Shown here: in pieces, positions 1-12,292 of the stretch | Layout: each line of letters begins with the position of its first letter | Position numbering within the stretch: position 1 is the stretch's first letter | NCBI GenBank assembly: GCA_012934845.2 | Contig: WNNJ02000387.1 | Coordinates: 124,001-188,000, forward strand | Origin: Pomphorhynchus laevis | Lineage: Eukaryota > Acanthocephala > Palaeacanthocephala > Echinorhynchida > Pomphorhynchidae | Direction: 5' to 3' | Length of the DNA: 64,000 nt | The notes under the pieces: model-generated | Database searches by the model: none | Told to the model about the DNA's origin: nothing | Seen by the model: only the letters and a program-made list of their open reading frames with translations | Made by a program: the position numbers and the translations under genes

Positions 1-1542
1 TTGTATTTAAAAGTTTGTTGTCCTTATTTTTTACAATTTGATGAAAAATTATGTCTAGACAATTTTGAATGAACATCTTAAATATGTCGAAATAGCGTGA
101 TCGTTATTAAACCAGTTACAGATTTATTTATAATTCATTCATTTGGCGTTTAAAGACAATGATGGAGACCAAGGATAAAGAATTTTTTGTGCATATATCT
201 ATTAGCCATAATAATTTATACTATAATAGACATTGTACACATATAATTATCTCAATATAAAAAATTAACGAACACGATATTATCAATATTAAATTTATAT
301 TAACTTTATTAATTAAAAAAATGAAAAAGTAATACATTAATACATAATTAATCCATTGCTACGGTAAAAATTGTTTATGACCTTGGACCATCATTTCCGG
401 TCCGGGGTCATATCTTCATGAGAAGATATACCTATCATTTCCTCTCATATTTAATTATTTATAAATAGGGTAAACACATCAATTTGTCTTCCAAGAAACA
501 AAAAACATTATGTTATGTATTGTATTTTGTTTAAAAACATAAAATTTCTGTTTTGTCGTTTAATTAATCTTGATTTACGATTCATTTCGTTAGAAACTAT
601 TTATTTTACCATTGTTTATGGTAAAACTTGTTTAACCACGGACCGTCATTGCCGGTCCTGGGCCATATTTTTATCAGAAGATATGTTTACCTTTTCTTCT
701 CATATTTATTTATAACCATCTGTAAATTGGGTAAACACATCAGTTTATTTTAAATAGTTGATAATTATCCATTATTGATAAAGAATTATGTGAACGGGAT
801 CAAAGAAAGAAGGAGAATTCTATTTTATGCTTCGCTGACCTCTGTTAGCATCTTCAGAAAATTACTCAATTTAAGGTAATTTTCTGAAGATGCTAACATA
901 GGTTAACGAAACATCAAATAAAATTTTCCTTCGTTCTTTGATCCAGCTCCAATAATTCTTTACATCAGTTTGTCTTCTAAGGTCTATTTTTCTCTATTCT
1001 TTTTGCTGTATTTTTAATTTTTTAAATGATTTCTAATCTAAATCTCAATATCGTTATTAATAACCAATGAGTTACATACTAACCGAAATGAAGGAAATTT
1101 TAACAATTTGCGAGCAAGAAATTAAAAATTTTATTATCATATGGACAGCTTGAAGGTTTGTTTATATGAATATAACACGTTGTCCATGTGACAACGTAAA
1201 GGTTGCAGTGCTATAAGTTTAATCGATTAAGTAATAACTACTTATTGATGAATATCGCACTGATGTGATTTTCCTCTTGTTTGTACGACTGAGAAATAAC
1301 ACTATGACTTCCTAACTGTAATCATAATGCCTATTCGTGCAATGATTGGATCTTGTTTAATAAAAAAACATTTAAAATTACCAAATACAGTGACAATCTT
1401 AAATGTATTTGAGCAATATTTTTGTATTTAATTATGTTTCGTAAATTACAAACCGATGAATAAAATTAAAAAATTGTTAAGAATGCTTTTAATATATAAT
1501 TAATGTTGCGTAAATATAACATTTTCTAAAAATTGAAAGTAC
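1..1542. other. Intron sequence (3' part of window), no coding signal
   Basis: AT-rich sequence following the exon 16 donor. The next exon, which must complete Ig 17, is not recognisable and probably lies beyond base 1. Two diverged copies of a roughly 100-bp stretch (a purine/pyrimidine-mixed segment with 'ccggtcc' near 400 and 'ccggtcctgggcc' near 652) form a direct repeat about 250 bp apart. A foldback repeat occupies 797-944. Confidence 0.5.
797..944. repeat. Foldback (long inverted repeat) element, MITE-like
   Basis: Two arms of about 70 bp, starting 'ggatcaaag' and ending 'ctttgatcc', pair with each other around a loop of about 10 nt centred near 870. Both arms contain 'gttagcatcttcag' or its complement. 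A related copy lies at 17,564-17,671, with a further right arm at about 18,239-18,300, so this is a small dispersed family. Confidence 0.75.
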
Positions 1543-2658
1543 CTTTAATCGCTCAGTGATTTCAACATTATTAAGCATCCAATGCACCTCTGAGTTAGCT
1601 CCACCAACTGGTTCGTAGTTTATAACTACATTTTCATGCAAATTCGCAGTAATTCTATCTTTAGGGAAGAACACAAAGTCGACACTTGTTATATTTTCTT
1701 TGCCTGCAAATTCCAATGCTCCGTGTTTTAGCTTGTAGGAATCAGATGATCGGATATAACTTGTGTCATCAATATCACTAGTTTTTTCGACTAATAGTTC
1801 AACTTGTTTATCAAGATGGCCAACATCATTTTTTATTTTTAAATTATACAACCCAGAATCTGATAGATATGCCGACATAAAATGTATACTAACAATACCA
1901 GAAAAGGCATCATAATTGGAAATGATTCTCTGTGAGCTGTCTAATAATTTGTTATTATGATACCACTCAATTTCTGGAATTGGGTAAGCGTCTACTTTAC
2001 AAAACATTGATACAGGATAGCCTTCTACACTTGTAATGATCTCTTTGTCAGGAGAAGACAACATTTTCAAACGGGGAGTGCGTACTAGAGGCTCATACGT
2101 TTCAATAAATCGATATTCATCTAATGATCGCAATTGATCTAGTGAAAGATCAGACACATTTGGTGTTTTATCAATTCCCGATGTGAAAATCTTGACTGGA
2201 AGTGGACGCTCAATTCCAGTAAAGCGGTCCAGTGGCACAAAACCTGAGGAATCTACTCCGCTGACTATTGGAACCAATGCAAGATCCTGCATTTCTAATC
2301 TTGTAAATTTATCGTAATCAACAAAAGACTGGTTGTCTACACCAGGCTGTATTTTCGAGTATGCCAATAATTGCCTCTCTTTTACCTGTTTATTAATCTT
2401 TTCCAAAGTGCGAATACCCATATCTGATGCAATTAATTGATTCTTATCTACTGAAATGGTTGGGTGAACTTGAAGTGAGCATGCTTGTGAACATACACGT
2501 TGGTTATTTGAACCAATGCAATGCAAAACGTATGAAGCAGAATCTAACTCAGACTGAGCATATTTGATATGCAGTGATATTACTCCAGTGAGTAAATCAT
2601 AATTGGAAGAATATCGATTGGCATCATGAAGCGGAACGTCATTTCTGTACCATATAAA
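1543..2658 (-). CDS. Kettin-like gene, exon 16 (end Ig15, 4-module linker, Ig16, start Ig17)
   Basis: This is the largest exon, 372 codons, phase 0 at both ends. The acceptor AG is at 2659-2660, followed by F-I-W-Y-R-N, the Trp-containing strand of Ig15. The donor GTACTT follows L-K at 1543. After Ig15 comes a long linker with four copies of the (S/G)(V/I)D motif (ISVDK, PGVDNQSF, SGVDSSGF, SGIDKTP). Then comes a complete Ig16 (YPIPEIEW ... DSGLYNLKIKNDVG), uninterrupted by an intron, then a single-motif linker and the first part of Ig17 (VHWMLNN). Ig15 has a weakened D-S-A-S-Y in place of D-S-G-x-Y. Two units are fused here, as in exon 6, which suggests loss of an intron. Confidence 0.85.
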
Positions 2659-2836
2659 CTATAATATAATAAAATTTGATATAATTTGCCATCAGACTAA
2701 CTAATATTATTGAGATGTAATAAAACTTAAAATGTAATAAAAATATAATGTAATTAAAAGATTATTAGCGTAAATTATACATTTTCTTCACATAATAAAT
2801 TTTATAGTTTTTAATCCACCCGATAATAAAAAAATT

Positions 2837-3019
2837 TTACTCAAGAATAATCAGAAGTACAGAAAGTTTAATATTCATATCTAGATATACACCTTCTTTA
2901 TCATTAATATTGGTTTTATTTAGAATAAGGCTGCATGGATAGATTTCTTCACTTATTGGATAAAAATTATTAGAGTTAAATACATATATATCATCATTGT
3001 ATCGAAACATATATTTCAT
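2837..3019 (-). pseudogene. Penelope-like RT fragment (copy 2)
   Basis: A decayed reverse-transcriptase palm fragment inside the intron between exons 15 and 16. It keeps the R-Y-(I/N)-D-D catalytic box region, here RYNDD, and the following segment ending YLDMNI, typical of Penelope-like RTs. It closely matches the fragment at 3,656-3,910 and the plus-strand copy near 29.6 kb. No complete ORF remains. It lies on the same strand as the host gene. Confidence 0.65.
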
Positions 3020-3655
3020 ATCTTTATATAATTTAGATTTATTTTTTTACACAGTTATGAACAAATTCATATTCTATAAAGCTTAAAAACAAGTAAGCTA
3101 TAATTAGACTTGTATTACCTTCCATTAGAGGTAATAAAGACCATTTAAATGATATTGAATACAACCAATATCATTACATATTACTGCAATTCTTAAAATT
3201 TCATTATTTAATGTATTATATTTAATATTATATGGTATTTTATATTATATTATCAGTTTCAATAATATTTTGTAGATTTATATATTTAACTATTTTCTGT
3301 TTGATTTTATTTTTATAGTAACTTGGTTTAAAATATGTATCAATAATATAATTTAAATAATTTTGAAGAAAATCAATTTTATTACATATTATGGCAATTC
3401 TTTAAATTTCATAATTAAATGTATAATATTTCATATTATATGGTATACATGAATGCTCATGCAAAAATATTCTGGAAATTTGTAAATTTCAGCAATGCTT
3501 TGTATATTTATATCAATTGTGTATTGATATCAGATTGTATATTTATTCAATCTGATAATTGATAACAGTTAAATTATTAAAATGATTTTGAAGAAAGCCA
3601 ATATCGTTACAAATTGTTGCAATTCTTAAAATTTCATTATTTAATGTATTATATT

Positions 3656-3910
3656 TTATATTATATGGTATGCATGAATGCTCATGCAAAAATATTTTTT
3701 TTGCAAATTTATGTCATCTTTACTATATAAATTAAAAGTAGTTTTAATTGATGTTAATTTAATGTTCATATCTAGATATATACTTTCTTTATCATTAATA
3801 TTGGTTTTATTAAGAATAAGGTTACCTGGATAAATTTGTTCGCTTATTGAATAAAAATTGTTAGAGTTAAATACACATATATCATCAATGTATCTAAGCA
3901 TATATTTCAT
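3656..3910 (-). pseudogene. Penelope-like RT fragment (copy 1)
   Basis: This carries the intact catalytic box RYIDDIC and downstream LNKTNIND...YLDMNI, then LYSKDD, the order seen in one large group of Penelope-like RTs (fingers-palm to thumb). A second copy follows about 0.7 kb further 3' on the same strand. Flanking AT-rich DNA between them also matches the downstream part of the 29.3-30.1 kb copy, so this looks like two tandem or nested insertions. It is inactive and intronic. Confidence 0.7.
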
Positions 3911-4272
3911 ATCTTTATATAATTTAGATTTATTTATAAATGCTCAATATATTAATATATATTATATTAATATATAATGTAATATACAATATATATACAA
4001 CAGGAAGTAGCTTATAAATTGATTTTAATTTTTACCTACAATATATATATATTCAATAAAACTAAGGACGAAGTACATTCCGTATTTACATGTACTTTCC
4101 ACCATCTGATTAAAGAAATTACAAACGGAGATTAGTAGTTTTTAAAACAAATAGATAAATGATTGAAATAGCAATATACTATTTTAATTAAATAGATTGA
4201 ATTATATAATAATTTAATCTACAATGTAGATAAAATTACATTCGATTTAATAATTTATTAATTTTTTTGTAC

Positions 4273-4770
4273 CTGCGGTAGTGGTTTCCCAGTAACTGTA
4301 CACTGTATATGAATTGATTCTCCATCGTTACACTCAATTGTTTGCTTGGGCTGCTTTAATATTTTAAGCTCACTGAATTCATCCTCTTTAACGGTTAGAA
4401 CAGCTTGAGAACGCTTCAACATTTCCGATTCAACGTCATGAAGTTTAGTGATAGTTTCCATTGCAACAATTGGTGCCAAAGCAATTTCATGTTCACGCAA
4501 TTCTTCTTTTAGATGAGGAGGTTTTTCAATTTGCGCAAGGCGATCGGGTGCCAAAATTTGTGTATCATCAATTGATGAAACTGGATTGATAGACAAAACG
4601 CATGTACTAGTGTCTTGTCCAAGCTCATTTTTCGCTACAATTGTATATTGACCACTATCACGTAGTTGGCATCCAAGTAATCGCAATGAAGCAACTCCAG
4701 TATTAAGGTTATAGGTAGGCTGAACCCTGTTCGACGCTCGAAGTTCCATCTTATTTCTGAACCACTGAAT
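4273..4770 (-). CDS. Kettin-like gene, exon 15 (end Ig14, linker, start Ig15)
   Basis: 166 codons, phase 0/0. It begins IQWFRNK after an acceptor at 4771-4772 and ends GKPLPQ before donor GTACAA. It holds LRDSGQYTIVAKNELG of Ig14. One clear linker module follows (SIDDTQILAPDRLAQIE), and the second half of the linker has drifted from the motif. Then comes the A-B strand half of Ig15 (KQPKQTIECNDGESI). Exon length and junction positions match the standard repeating unit of this gene. Confidence 0.85.
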
Positions 4771-4847
4771 CTGTTTAAACAAAAACAAAATTTAAGTTCT
4801 ATTTACATGTAGTTAAATGATATTAAAGTTTAATCGTAAAACATGTA

Positions 4848-4960
4848 AGCCAGACGCGAAAGAATGACGAATGCCGTTTCGTCGTCACAATGACTCATCA
4901 GTGCCAGATCCCTCCCACTACTGGATGCAGAGGAGGACTTTGCCAGTCCTCCTCTGCATC
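4848..4960 (-). repeat. Truncated copy of the hammerhead-bearing foldback element
   Basis: One arm of the family whose complete copy is at 17,112-17,488. On the minus strand it contains CTGATGA (4895-4901), GAAAC (4876-4880) and a CGTC hairpin. The distal end is a short hairpin whose 16-bp arms (gatgcagaggaggact and its complement) close at 4,960. The 5' strand of stem I is missing, so this ribozyme copy is probably dead. Confidence 0.65.
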
Positions 4961-5638
4961 TAAAATGCTAAAACTATTAAAATATTATAAACTATTTAAA
5001 ATATTAAATAGTTTAATAGTTCATCAAACTATTAAAATATTATATTAAACTGCATTTAAAATCTTATTATTTTGTATGTTAAATAATATTATTATTTTAT
5101 CGACGTCATCTGAATTCAGATAAACAACGTCATCTGAATTATTCTGTCGAATCAAAAGCACTAATTTAGATAAATAATTTTGGTAAATATATTTTATACA
5201 AGCATAACTTCAAGTTTTAGTTAAATATTTACTTAAATAATATTTACATATTAAATAATCGTCAGATTAAAATTGTTTTATCAATTTGAGAAATACAAAT
5301 TAAAATGATATTAAACAAAAAAATGTTTGTAAACAGATTAAGAATAAAGTAAAAATTTAATTTATTAATTGGTATTCTATTTTATAACACATTAAAATAT
5401 AACGAAGAGAAAGGTAGATTAATTAAATTACTGAATTAAAATGAAAGAAAATAGAATAATATATAATTTATATTTAAAAAATGATAAGATTAAATAATAT
5501 TATATTTAATTTTATATTTTTTATAATAATATTTGATGTTCTTAAAATGATGTTATATATCGAATAGTACCAGATACTTAATTCAACGAAATGCTATATG
5601 AATTGCGGTTAAAATAATAAATTCAATTTAAAACTTAC

Positions 5639-6046
5639 GGAACACATCGGATAGGCATTGTTTAAATGAATTTCAAGAACAACATCTTCTGTTTCGTTTA
5701 TCGTTTTGTTTTCGAGAGGTTTATTAACATGTGGTGCCAATTTGGTTTTTCTTTCTACTACAACAATGTCTTTTTTAGGTTTGTCATGATCAAGATCAGC
5801 AAACATTGTGATATCTTGCACGTAAGTGGATGAATCTATAGTTGACGCAACAATAGTTACTGGTAGTGGCCGATTAAGGTTTTCGTCCAGCTGTGTAATT
5901 GCTTTACTTGATTTAGAAGCTTGCCATGATATATCAATTGATGGAATCTGCTTGACCTCAACAAATAATGTGAACTGTGCTATACCGGCGATGTTTTTTG
6001 CCTCAACAATGTATTCGCCACTATCGTTATTATTTGCGTGTAGAAG
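5639..6046 (-). CDS. Kettin-like gene, exon 14 (end Ig13, linker, start Ig14)
   Basis: 136 codons, phase 0/0. This exon starts later in the Ig fold than its neighbours (LLHANNNDSGEYIVEAKNIAG), because the preceding exon already contains the Trp strand. The intron before it is only 57 nt (6047-6103). The linker has two modules (PSIDISW..., STIDSSTY...FADLD). The Ig14 half ends YPMCS before GTAAGT, with Cys replacing the usual second Pro. Confidence 0.85.
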
Positions 6047-6103
6047 CTATTTATAAATAGAAAATCACTACATACTTTTTAAAACTGAAATTATTAATCT
6101 AAC

Positions 6104-6592
6104 CTTAAAAAGCAGTATTCGTGTTTGCATATCGTAATGATGAAAGTATCTATTGGCTACCTGCATTGTTGATTTGTTCTTAGTCCAGTTAAATGACGGC
6201 ATTGGAGATGCTTGAATAAGTTGAATTTGAACGCTTAGATTTGATCCTTCATTGAGTTCAACGGAATGGGACGACTCAGCAAATACAGGTGGTAGAGCTG
6301 GGACATCGATAGACTCTGGAATGTGCATAATAACCTTATTTTCAAATGACTTGAGCTTGTCAATAGATTGAGGATGTGCGGTTGAAAGATCAATTGAAGG
6401 AGTCGATTCGATTAGCACGCTTGCTGAACTTCTGCTTGATCCGCACTCGTTGGTTGCTGTAACCGTGTAAATACCAGCATCTGATGGCTTAGTTCCAACA
6501 ATTCGTATGTATAATAATTTACTATTAATATCGTAGAATGAATAATTTCGATTTGAAGATTCGACTGGCTGATTATCTTTTACAAGCTCAAA
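6104..6592 (-). CDS. Kettin-like gene, exon 13 (end Ig12, linker, most of Ig13)
   Basis: 163 codons, phase 0/0. It opens FELVKD, where the near-invariant Ig Trp of Ig12 is Leu. It then has PSDAGIYTVTATNECG, a linker with module PSID...LKSFE and an incomplete second module, and Ig13 through its Trp strand (PMPSFNWTKNK) with no intron at the usual site. It ends ILLFK before donor GTTAGA. Exons 13 and 14 therefore use a shifted intron position. Confidence 0.85.
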
Positions 6593-7455
6593 CTATATGT
6601 AAAGAAAAGTTTAATACTCACTACAAATTACTTTGTTAATAACATTTAATAAAATTTTAATGATTTATAATATTTTTCTTAAGTAATACATGAGTTTATA
6701 TTATTACTTATTTTCAAAGGCATCGTCCTCTGATCTTTGTGAAGACGCCTGTATTACAAGGGAATATACTTCTGAAGGGAATATATACCTCTTTTCCATA
6801 TTAGAAGGACACTGCTTTTGATAGATACTACACGATTGTCGTATGCTAATTCGGATTTTAAACATTTTGTTTTCTATTATTATGATAGTCAAAATTATCA
6901 TGATTAGATTAAAGGCAATATTGTGCGAGATACAATCTAGCGCAATCCAACGATCATCTAATAACCGATTAGAGGCAAGATTTTTAAAATAGAACTTTCA
7001 CGTGTTAAATACAGCGAGGCCTGAAAATGTCCATTTAAATTTCGTCACAAGCCCGTTTCACGATATATGGTTTCTGACAAATTTATAGGTAGCTTTTCTG
7101 CTAGTCAGAAGCTGTGTGATGAGGCGGATCCAGTATCGCAAGAAAGTAAATTTGGGAATTTTGCAAGTGCGAAACAAAACATGCTAACATCTGGTACTTC
7201 CTAATCATATCTAACAGCTAACAACATAAAATTGCATTAAAAATTTACAAAATAAAGTTTAATTGTTGATAAAATATTATACTAAGAATTTATTAATTTA
7301 TTATATAATTTGTTAATTTTAAAATGAACTATATTTCTAAATTTACTAGTATATTTCGCCATCACATGTCGCTTCTAATAATAAAATAGGTTTTACTTAA
7401 TGAAAATCATGTTAATTTCTACTATTTTTTATCAGAAAGTTAAAGTTAAACTTAC
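6593..7455 (+). other. Intron with two coding-like GC-richer islands of unknown origin
   Basis: The intron between exons 12 and 13. Two plus-strand stretches, about 6,713-6,831 and 7,008-7,204, read open with non-AT-biased composition and stop at TGA and TAA. Neither resembles a family I recognise. They may be remnants of an unidentified transposon or of processed host sequence. The rest is AT-rich with nothing evident. Confidence 0.3.
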
Positions 7456-8022
7456 TGATGGAATGGGGTATCCATCGATTACAGACGAAAGATACAAATC
7501 GTTTCCTTCTGAAATGCTCACATCGTTTAAAGGTTGCATTATCATCGGTGCTCTAAATAACGACTTATCCTCAACAAATTCTTTATGCTCTGGAGTTTTT
7601 TCGAGATTTGCAAATCTGGTATTATCAACTAATGCAGTTTTATCAATTCCAGAAGTATAAATATGAGCTTTAGGAAGACGTGAACTTTCAAGGTCAACCA
7701 GTTTATGAAAATCAATATAGTTACTCTGGTCTATTCCCGCTTCATATTGTTTTGGTATTAATTTTGGTCTTTCTAATTCTGAAATTAGTGGTTCAATGTT
7801 TGGCAGTAATGATTTAGTATCGATGAACGCATCTCTCAAGATATTGATGTTAGTAGAGTCTTCGATTTTGCCCAAAGGATTTGAACATGCTATTGTATAT
7901 TTCCCAGAGTCAGATGGCCTAGATGATTTGATCAGAAGACTTGCAACTTTAGAGAACGCATCGTATCCAGCTGAAACTCTATTTGACAAAGAAACAAGTT
8001 TACCATCCTTGTACCACAAAAT
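7456..8022 (-). CDS. Kettin-like gene, exon 12 (end Ig11, 3-module linker, start Ig12)
   Basis: 189 codons, phase 0/0, about 30 codons longer than the standard unit. It starts ILWYKDG and includes PSDSGKYTIACSNPLG. The linker has three modules (AFIDTKS..LISELE; AGIDQSNYIDFHKLVDLE; SGIDKTALVDNTRFANLE). It ends GYPIPS before donor GTAAGT. The extra length corresponds to one extra linker module. Confidence 0.87.
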
Positions 8023-8167
8023 CTAAATGCAAATTAGTCTCTTAGAAGTAATTAAAAACTAAAAAAAGTTTTGTTTGGAAATTTTAATTAATATTTAGAA
8101 AATAATAATTAAAATTATTATCTAACTCATGTTTTAGATATCTGGAAACTTTATTTAAATGATTAAT

Positions 8168-8311
8168 GTAATCGTCATTCGAAGTTGGTCAAATTCCAAC
8201 ATTCCAGAAGAATGAGCACGCTATATCTGTTGTAGTGTAAAGTAATCGTCATTCGAAGTTGGTCAAATTCCAACATTCCAAAAGAATGAGCACGCTATAT
8301 CTGTTGTAGTA
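8168..8311. repeat. Tandem duplication, two 70-bp copies, period 74
   Basis: Two copies differing at about one base, each beginning gtaatcgtcattcgaagttg and ending ctgttgtagt. Each contains a small 5-bp hairpin, gttgg/ccaac. It lies in the intron between exons 11 and 12. Confidence 0.85.
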
Positions 8312-9114
8312 TTAATTATACAAAACGATTTAATTAATGATTAACTTCATAGATTACATTTACTAACGACTCCAGTTAAAAAATATCTAAGCATTATCTT
8401 AGTATTTAATAAGAGTTATACACAATTAAAAATAATCAGATCACTTTAGTGATTGATCACTAACTTATTTCATACCACACATCAATTTATAAATGTAAAT
8501 ATTTTAATGAATCGATTATTCAATATAATTTAGATCAGAGGTCATCAGGAGGAACTGCTATTGACATATCCATCTACGTCTACTTTCCATCTTGTTGCAA
8601 TTATAAAAATACATGAATAAAAATACATTGAATTATCGAATGTAAAACATAAAAATATTTAAACAAAAATACATAGAATTATCGAATGTACAATATTAAA
8701 ACAATTTTACATTGGAATATAAAACATTTAAGTGAAAGCTAACTTTATTAAAATATAAACATTTACAAAGTTTTCATGTGAATTAAGATAATAATGCAAA
8801 TTTAATAGAAGTTGATAGACATTTCTGTTAAATTAATATACATTAATTAAATAAAAATTAATTAAATAGATAAACAAATCTGAGATTTAAATTCAGACTG
8901 TCAGTTGCATTCAATTACCAACCAACGGATGTACGTTCACACTTATCAGATATGTTTTTAACGTAATAAAAAATTTAAGAGAACAAAACTAATTTCTCAA
9001 AAGTGCACTTTTATAAATTTACTCGGATTTTAAATTTGATATTTTATCATACTTCTATAATATAGTTGGGCTGCGCTAATTATTTCAGTCTATATCAACA
9101 TGCTAAAATATCTT

Positions 9115-9345
9115 TTTACTATAGGTTGCAATTAACGGTAAAACGAGTGATTCAGAGCCTGAGTTCAAATCCGATCAGCATCAGTCTACGGAGAAAGCAG
9201 ATAAGAAGGGTCGAAACGTAAAATGTAGGTCTGGGTCGGCAGCTGATGAGACCCACCCAGGTTGATTAGTAGCGTCCTGCCGTATCAAAAACAAGATCAA
9301 TACCTGTGAGGATAATATCGTGCCACAATCAGAAAAAATTTCAGC
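9115..9345 (+). repeat. GC-richer SINE/retrozyme-like short repeat
   Basis: A compact block less AT-rich than its surroundings. It contains a B-box-like string (gagttcaaatcc) at about 9,164, a hammerhead-like GGTCGAAAC string at about 9,209, and a fuller degenerate hammerhead at 9,237-9,282. It could be a tRNA-derived SINE or a nonautonomous hammerhead-bearing repeat. No A-box is convincing. Confidence 0.4.
9237..9282 (+). ncRNA. Degenerate hammerhead ribozyme-like motif
   Basis: Stem I is a perfect 6-bp pairing (CGGCAG at 9237-9242 with CTGCCG at 9277-9282) flanking CTGATGA (9243-9249) and the cleavage triplet GTC (9274-9276). Stem II is GACC/GGTT. The conserved GAA is GAT here (9264-9266) and stem III is poor, so it is probably inactive. 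It is antisense to the host gene. Confidence 0.4.
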
Positions 9346-9671
9346 TCACAGTTGCAATCAAGTACAATTATCTATAATAGTTTGATATATTTTTAATATT
9401 TTAGAAAATGTTATACATAAAAATTATATATTCAACAATTTATAATTTATAATTAAACATATAAACTAAAAATGTTAACTTAAAAAAATTCAGCAAAGAA
9501 AAATATTCGATTTATTTTACATGATCGAATAATCTTGCAATTCGAATAGCATTATTAAATTAAAAATAAATTGCATATTTTTCTCTATGGCGTTTCTATC
9601 AATTCAAATTTACATCCTAACATATTAAATAGATTAACATTATTTTTATGATAGCCATTACAAACACTTAC

Positions 9672-10244
9672 TGATGGAAACGGCCAACCTGTGACCATAA
9701 CTGAAACTAATGCATTATGACCATGAATAACATCTGTTCCGGTTAATTTAGATTGAAACTCTGGTTTACATTGTGTCCTAATGTCCTTACTAGTCATTGC
9801 CGAAATATATCTAGGCTTTTCAAGATCAGTGTATAAGTTAATGTCTTTAAAGCAGCTAGTATCCACACCAGGAATTACGTCATAGAATAACGGCGATTTC
9901 TGATCTAATCCAAACAGATTTTGGAGATCTCCGGTATAATTAGACTTTGTATCAACACCAGGCTCATCAACGTCTTTTCGTATGATTTTATCACTATCTA
10001 GCTTGGTAAATAATTCTATCGGTTTATTTGCAGATTTATCAATGGTATCAATGGGATTGACGGTTAAAACTAAATTGCTTGAAACTGCCGAGCCGGCCGC
10101 ATTTTCAGCTACGGCGTAGTATACACCTGCATCGAATAAACAAATTCCTTGAATGTACAAATAAAGCGTCTTGTCTAAAATGTTGTAGTGCATAGCAAAT
10201 CGGTTAGAGTATAGTAGAGAATGACCGTCCTTCATCCAGTAAAA
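9672..10244 (-). CDS. Kettin-like gene, exon 11 (end Ig10, 3-module linker, start Ig11)
   Basis: 191 codons, phase 0/0. The acceptor AG is at 10245-10246 and the exon begins FYWMKDG. It holds LFDAGVYYAVAENAAG of Ig10. The linker has three modules (DTIDKSANKPIELFTKLD; PGVDTKSNYTGDLQNLFGLD; PGVDTSCFKDINLYTDLE). It ends GWPFPS before donor GTAAGT. Like exon 12 it is one linker module longer than the usual unit of about 160 codons. Confidence 0.87.
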
Positions 10245-12292
10245 CTATAAAACAAATTGAAATACAATTAATGAAATTACAGTTTCACTTATTAACGACG
10301 ACAATAATGTTCGATTATGATATATACATGTATTTATCATCTGGTGATAAATTTAGACAATATTTACTGATAAATACATTAAAATAAAGTAATTAAATAC
10401 GTTTATCGATTAATATTTCAGCTAATTTTATGTTTACTGCATAAAAATGTAAAATTAAGTTTACAACTATCAACAAAATGTGTAAGTTAAATATCGGGAA
10501 AGATGAATTATTATATTATTGTCAGAAATAATTATCATCAGATCATTTTAAATATGAGATTTTTATTTTAAGAACTCATCTTAAAATAAAAATATTACAA
10601 TATTAAATTTAAACTAAAATATCAAATTAAACTAAATTAAATTTGAATAAATTAAATTTGAAATGTTATAATATAGTCCATAATAAAAAATTTATTAAAT
10701 TTAATAAATAAAATTATTAATTAAAAAATTAAATAGTTAAAAGTTGATTTTAATTTAATTTATTTTATTTATTTTAATTTTAACTAATTTCTTTGTTAGT
10801 TTAATTATTTTTATTTTGAACTAAAGAGAAAATTAAATGAGTTTTGAATAATCATTGAAATCATAATCTTAATGAAATCTTGCTAATAATTAAAAGCAAC
10901 GTACCGGATTAATATGTTTGATTGATAATATTCTTGGTAGACTTATTTTAAACTATAGCCTTATTATTTGAACTAGAGGTTAATCTAGAGTCTTATTGAT
11001 TTGTATTAGCCATAACAGTCTAAGATTTACAGCACATGTTCATGATATCGGGGATAAGATCGCAAGAATATCCAAATTTAATATAAATATTAAATTAAAT
11101 AAATATAATTTATTTAATAAAATATAATTTATTTTTATATAAATTAAATATAATAAATAAAATTATTTTCAGATTTGAGCAATTTTAGAATACGATCGTC
11201 ATTATTACAATTTATTGTTCTTTTGTAGGTCTTTTAGACTTGTTGCTAATTGTATTTTGGTATGCTGATAAAATTATTCAAAATATTCTAAATCTTTTGA
11301 ATTTGATTACCGTTATAGTGAAGACAATCATAGTCGCCAAGATTTCTTTAACGGTTAAAATAGTCACCACACGTCGCAAGGTATATTGTTGGGTTGCAAT
11401 GTATATTATTAGTGTGCTACGTAAGATTAAGATTGATTAATAATTACCATACCTTACAAGAGCCATTATGATCGATACCTGCTAACATAACGAAGCATCT
11501 TGGAAATAAGACAAAGGGCTATAGCGGTTCATGCTAATCCGTGGTAAGTGGAATTAAAAATATAAAACATTTGAATACTAATATCCTATTTATATATAAA
11601 ATTCAATGCAAATTTTCTTCATATAAAATACAAATTATTTGGATTTTATATAAAATTATGGTTTCTTTTAATTTAAGGTCCAAATATTACTTAAAGAGTA
11701 AAACTTAAAAAGGTGGAAATCGACTACCAGTTTTAGGAAATACTTTTCGGTTCATTTAAATAATGTCTGGGTGGAATATAACAATATAAATCTGAAAATA
11801 CTAATAAACTATCTATAAATGAAATTTGATACCAATTTTCATTTCATTTAAAATATAAATTAAATAAATTTTATATAAAAATATTGTTTTTAATATAAAA
11901 AACAAATGATCAATAAGATCAGTTAAACTTATAAAACTGGTAATCGATTACAATCGATTAAAGCTCTACACATTAATCTCAAACATTTGTGGAACAATTT
12001 TATAGATGGTTCCACTAACTTTATTAATATGAAAATATGATGATGATTATATGAATACCAAATTTTAGACCAAATATTATTTATAGCGAGAAGCCGTGTT
12101 TAAACGATTTTGAGCTAAATTTAAAAAATGTGAATTTTTAAAAAAATATTTTTTTACATTAGCCATAAAATATTCAACTTTAACTTTTAACCTATAAAAT
12201 TATTAAGATTATCATTAATTAATTACCTTGATAATCATTTTTGTTAATTTTCTCAAATTTTTTAAATTTAAAATTAGTCAAGCATTACTTAC
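10245..12292. other. Large AT-rich intron, no gene recognised
   Basis: The intron between exons 10 and 11. It is mostly A/T homopolymer-like sequence with diverged internal duplications around 11,570-11,760 and 11,800-12,000. A short plus-strand open frame at 11,240-11,440 has no recognisable homology. I see no RNA gene or intact repeat element. Confidence 0.5.

Noticed and set aside
797-944. CTGAAGA ... GAAAC string in the foldback suggested another hammerhead (also at 17.65 kb).
   Set aside because: An extra U separates the CUGAAGA box from the stem, there is no G-C closing pair, and no stem III/cleavage triplet in place; the strings arise from the arm sequence itself.
8140-8220. tRNA-like T-arm (gttgg-tcaaatt-ccaac) with a possible acceptor pairing.
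   Set aside because: No D-arm or A-box, no anticodon arm, and the loop is one base off; the whole 70-bp unit is simply duplicated.
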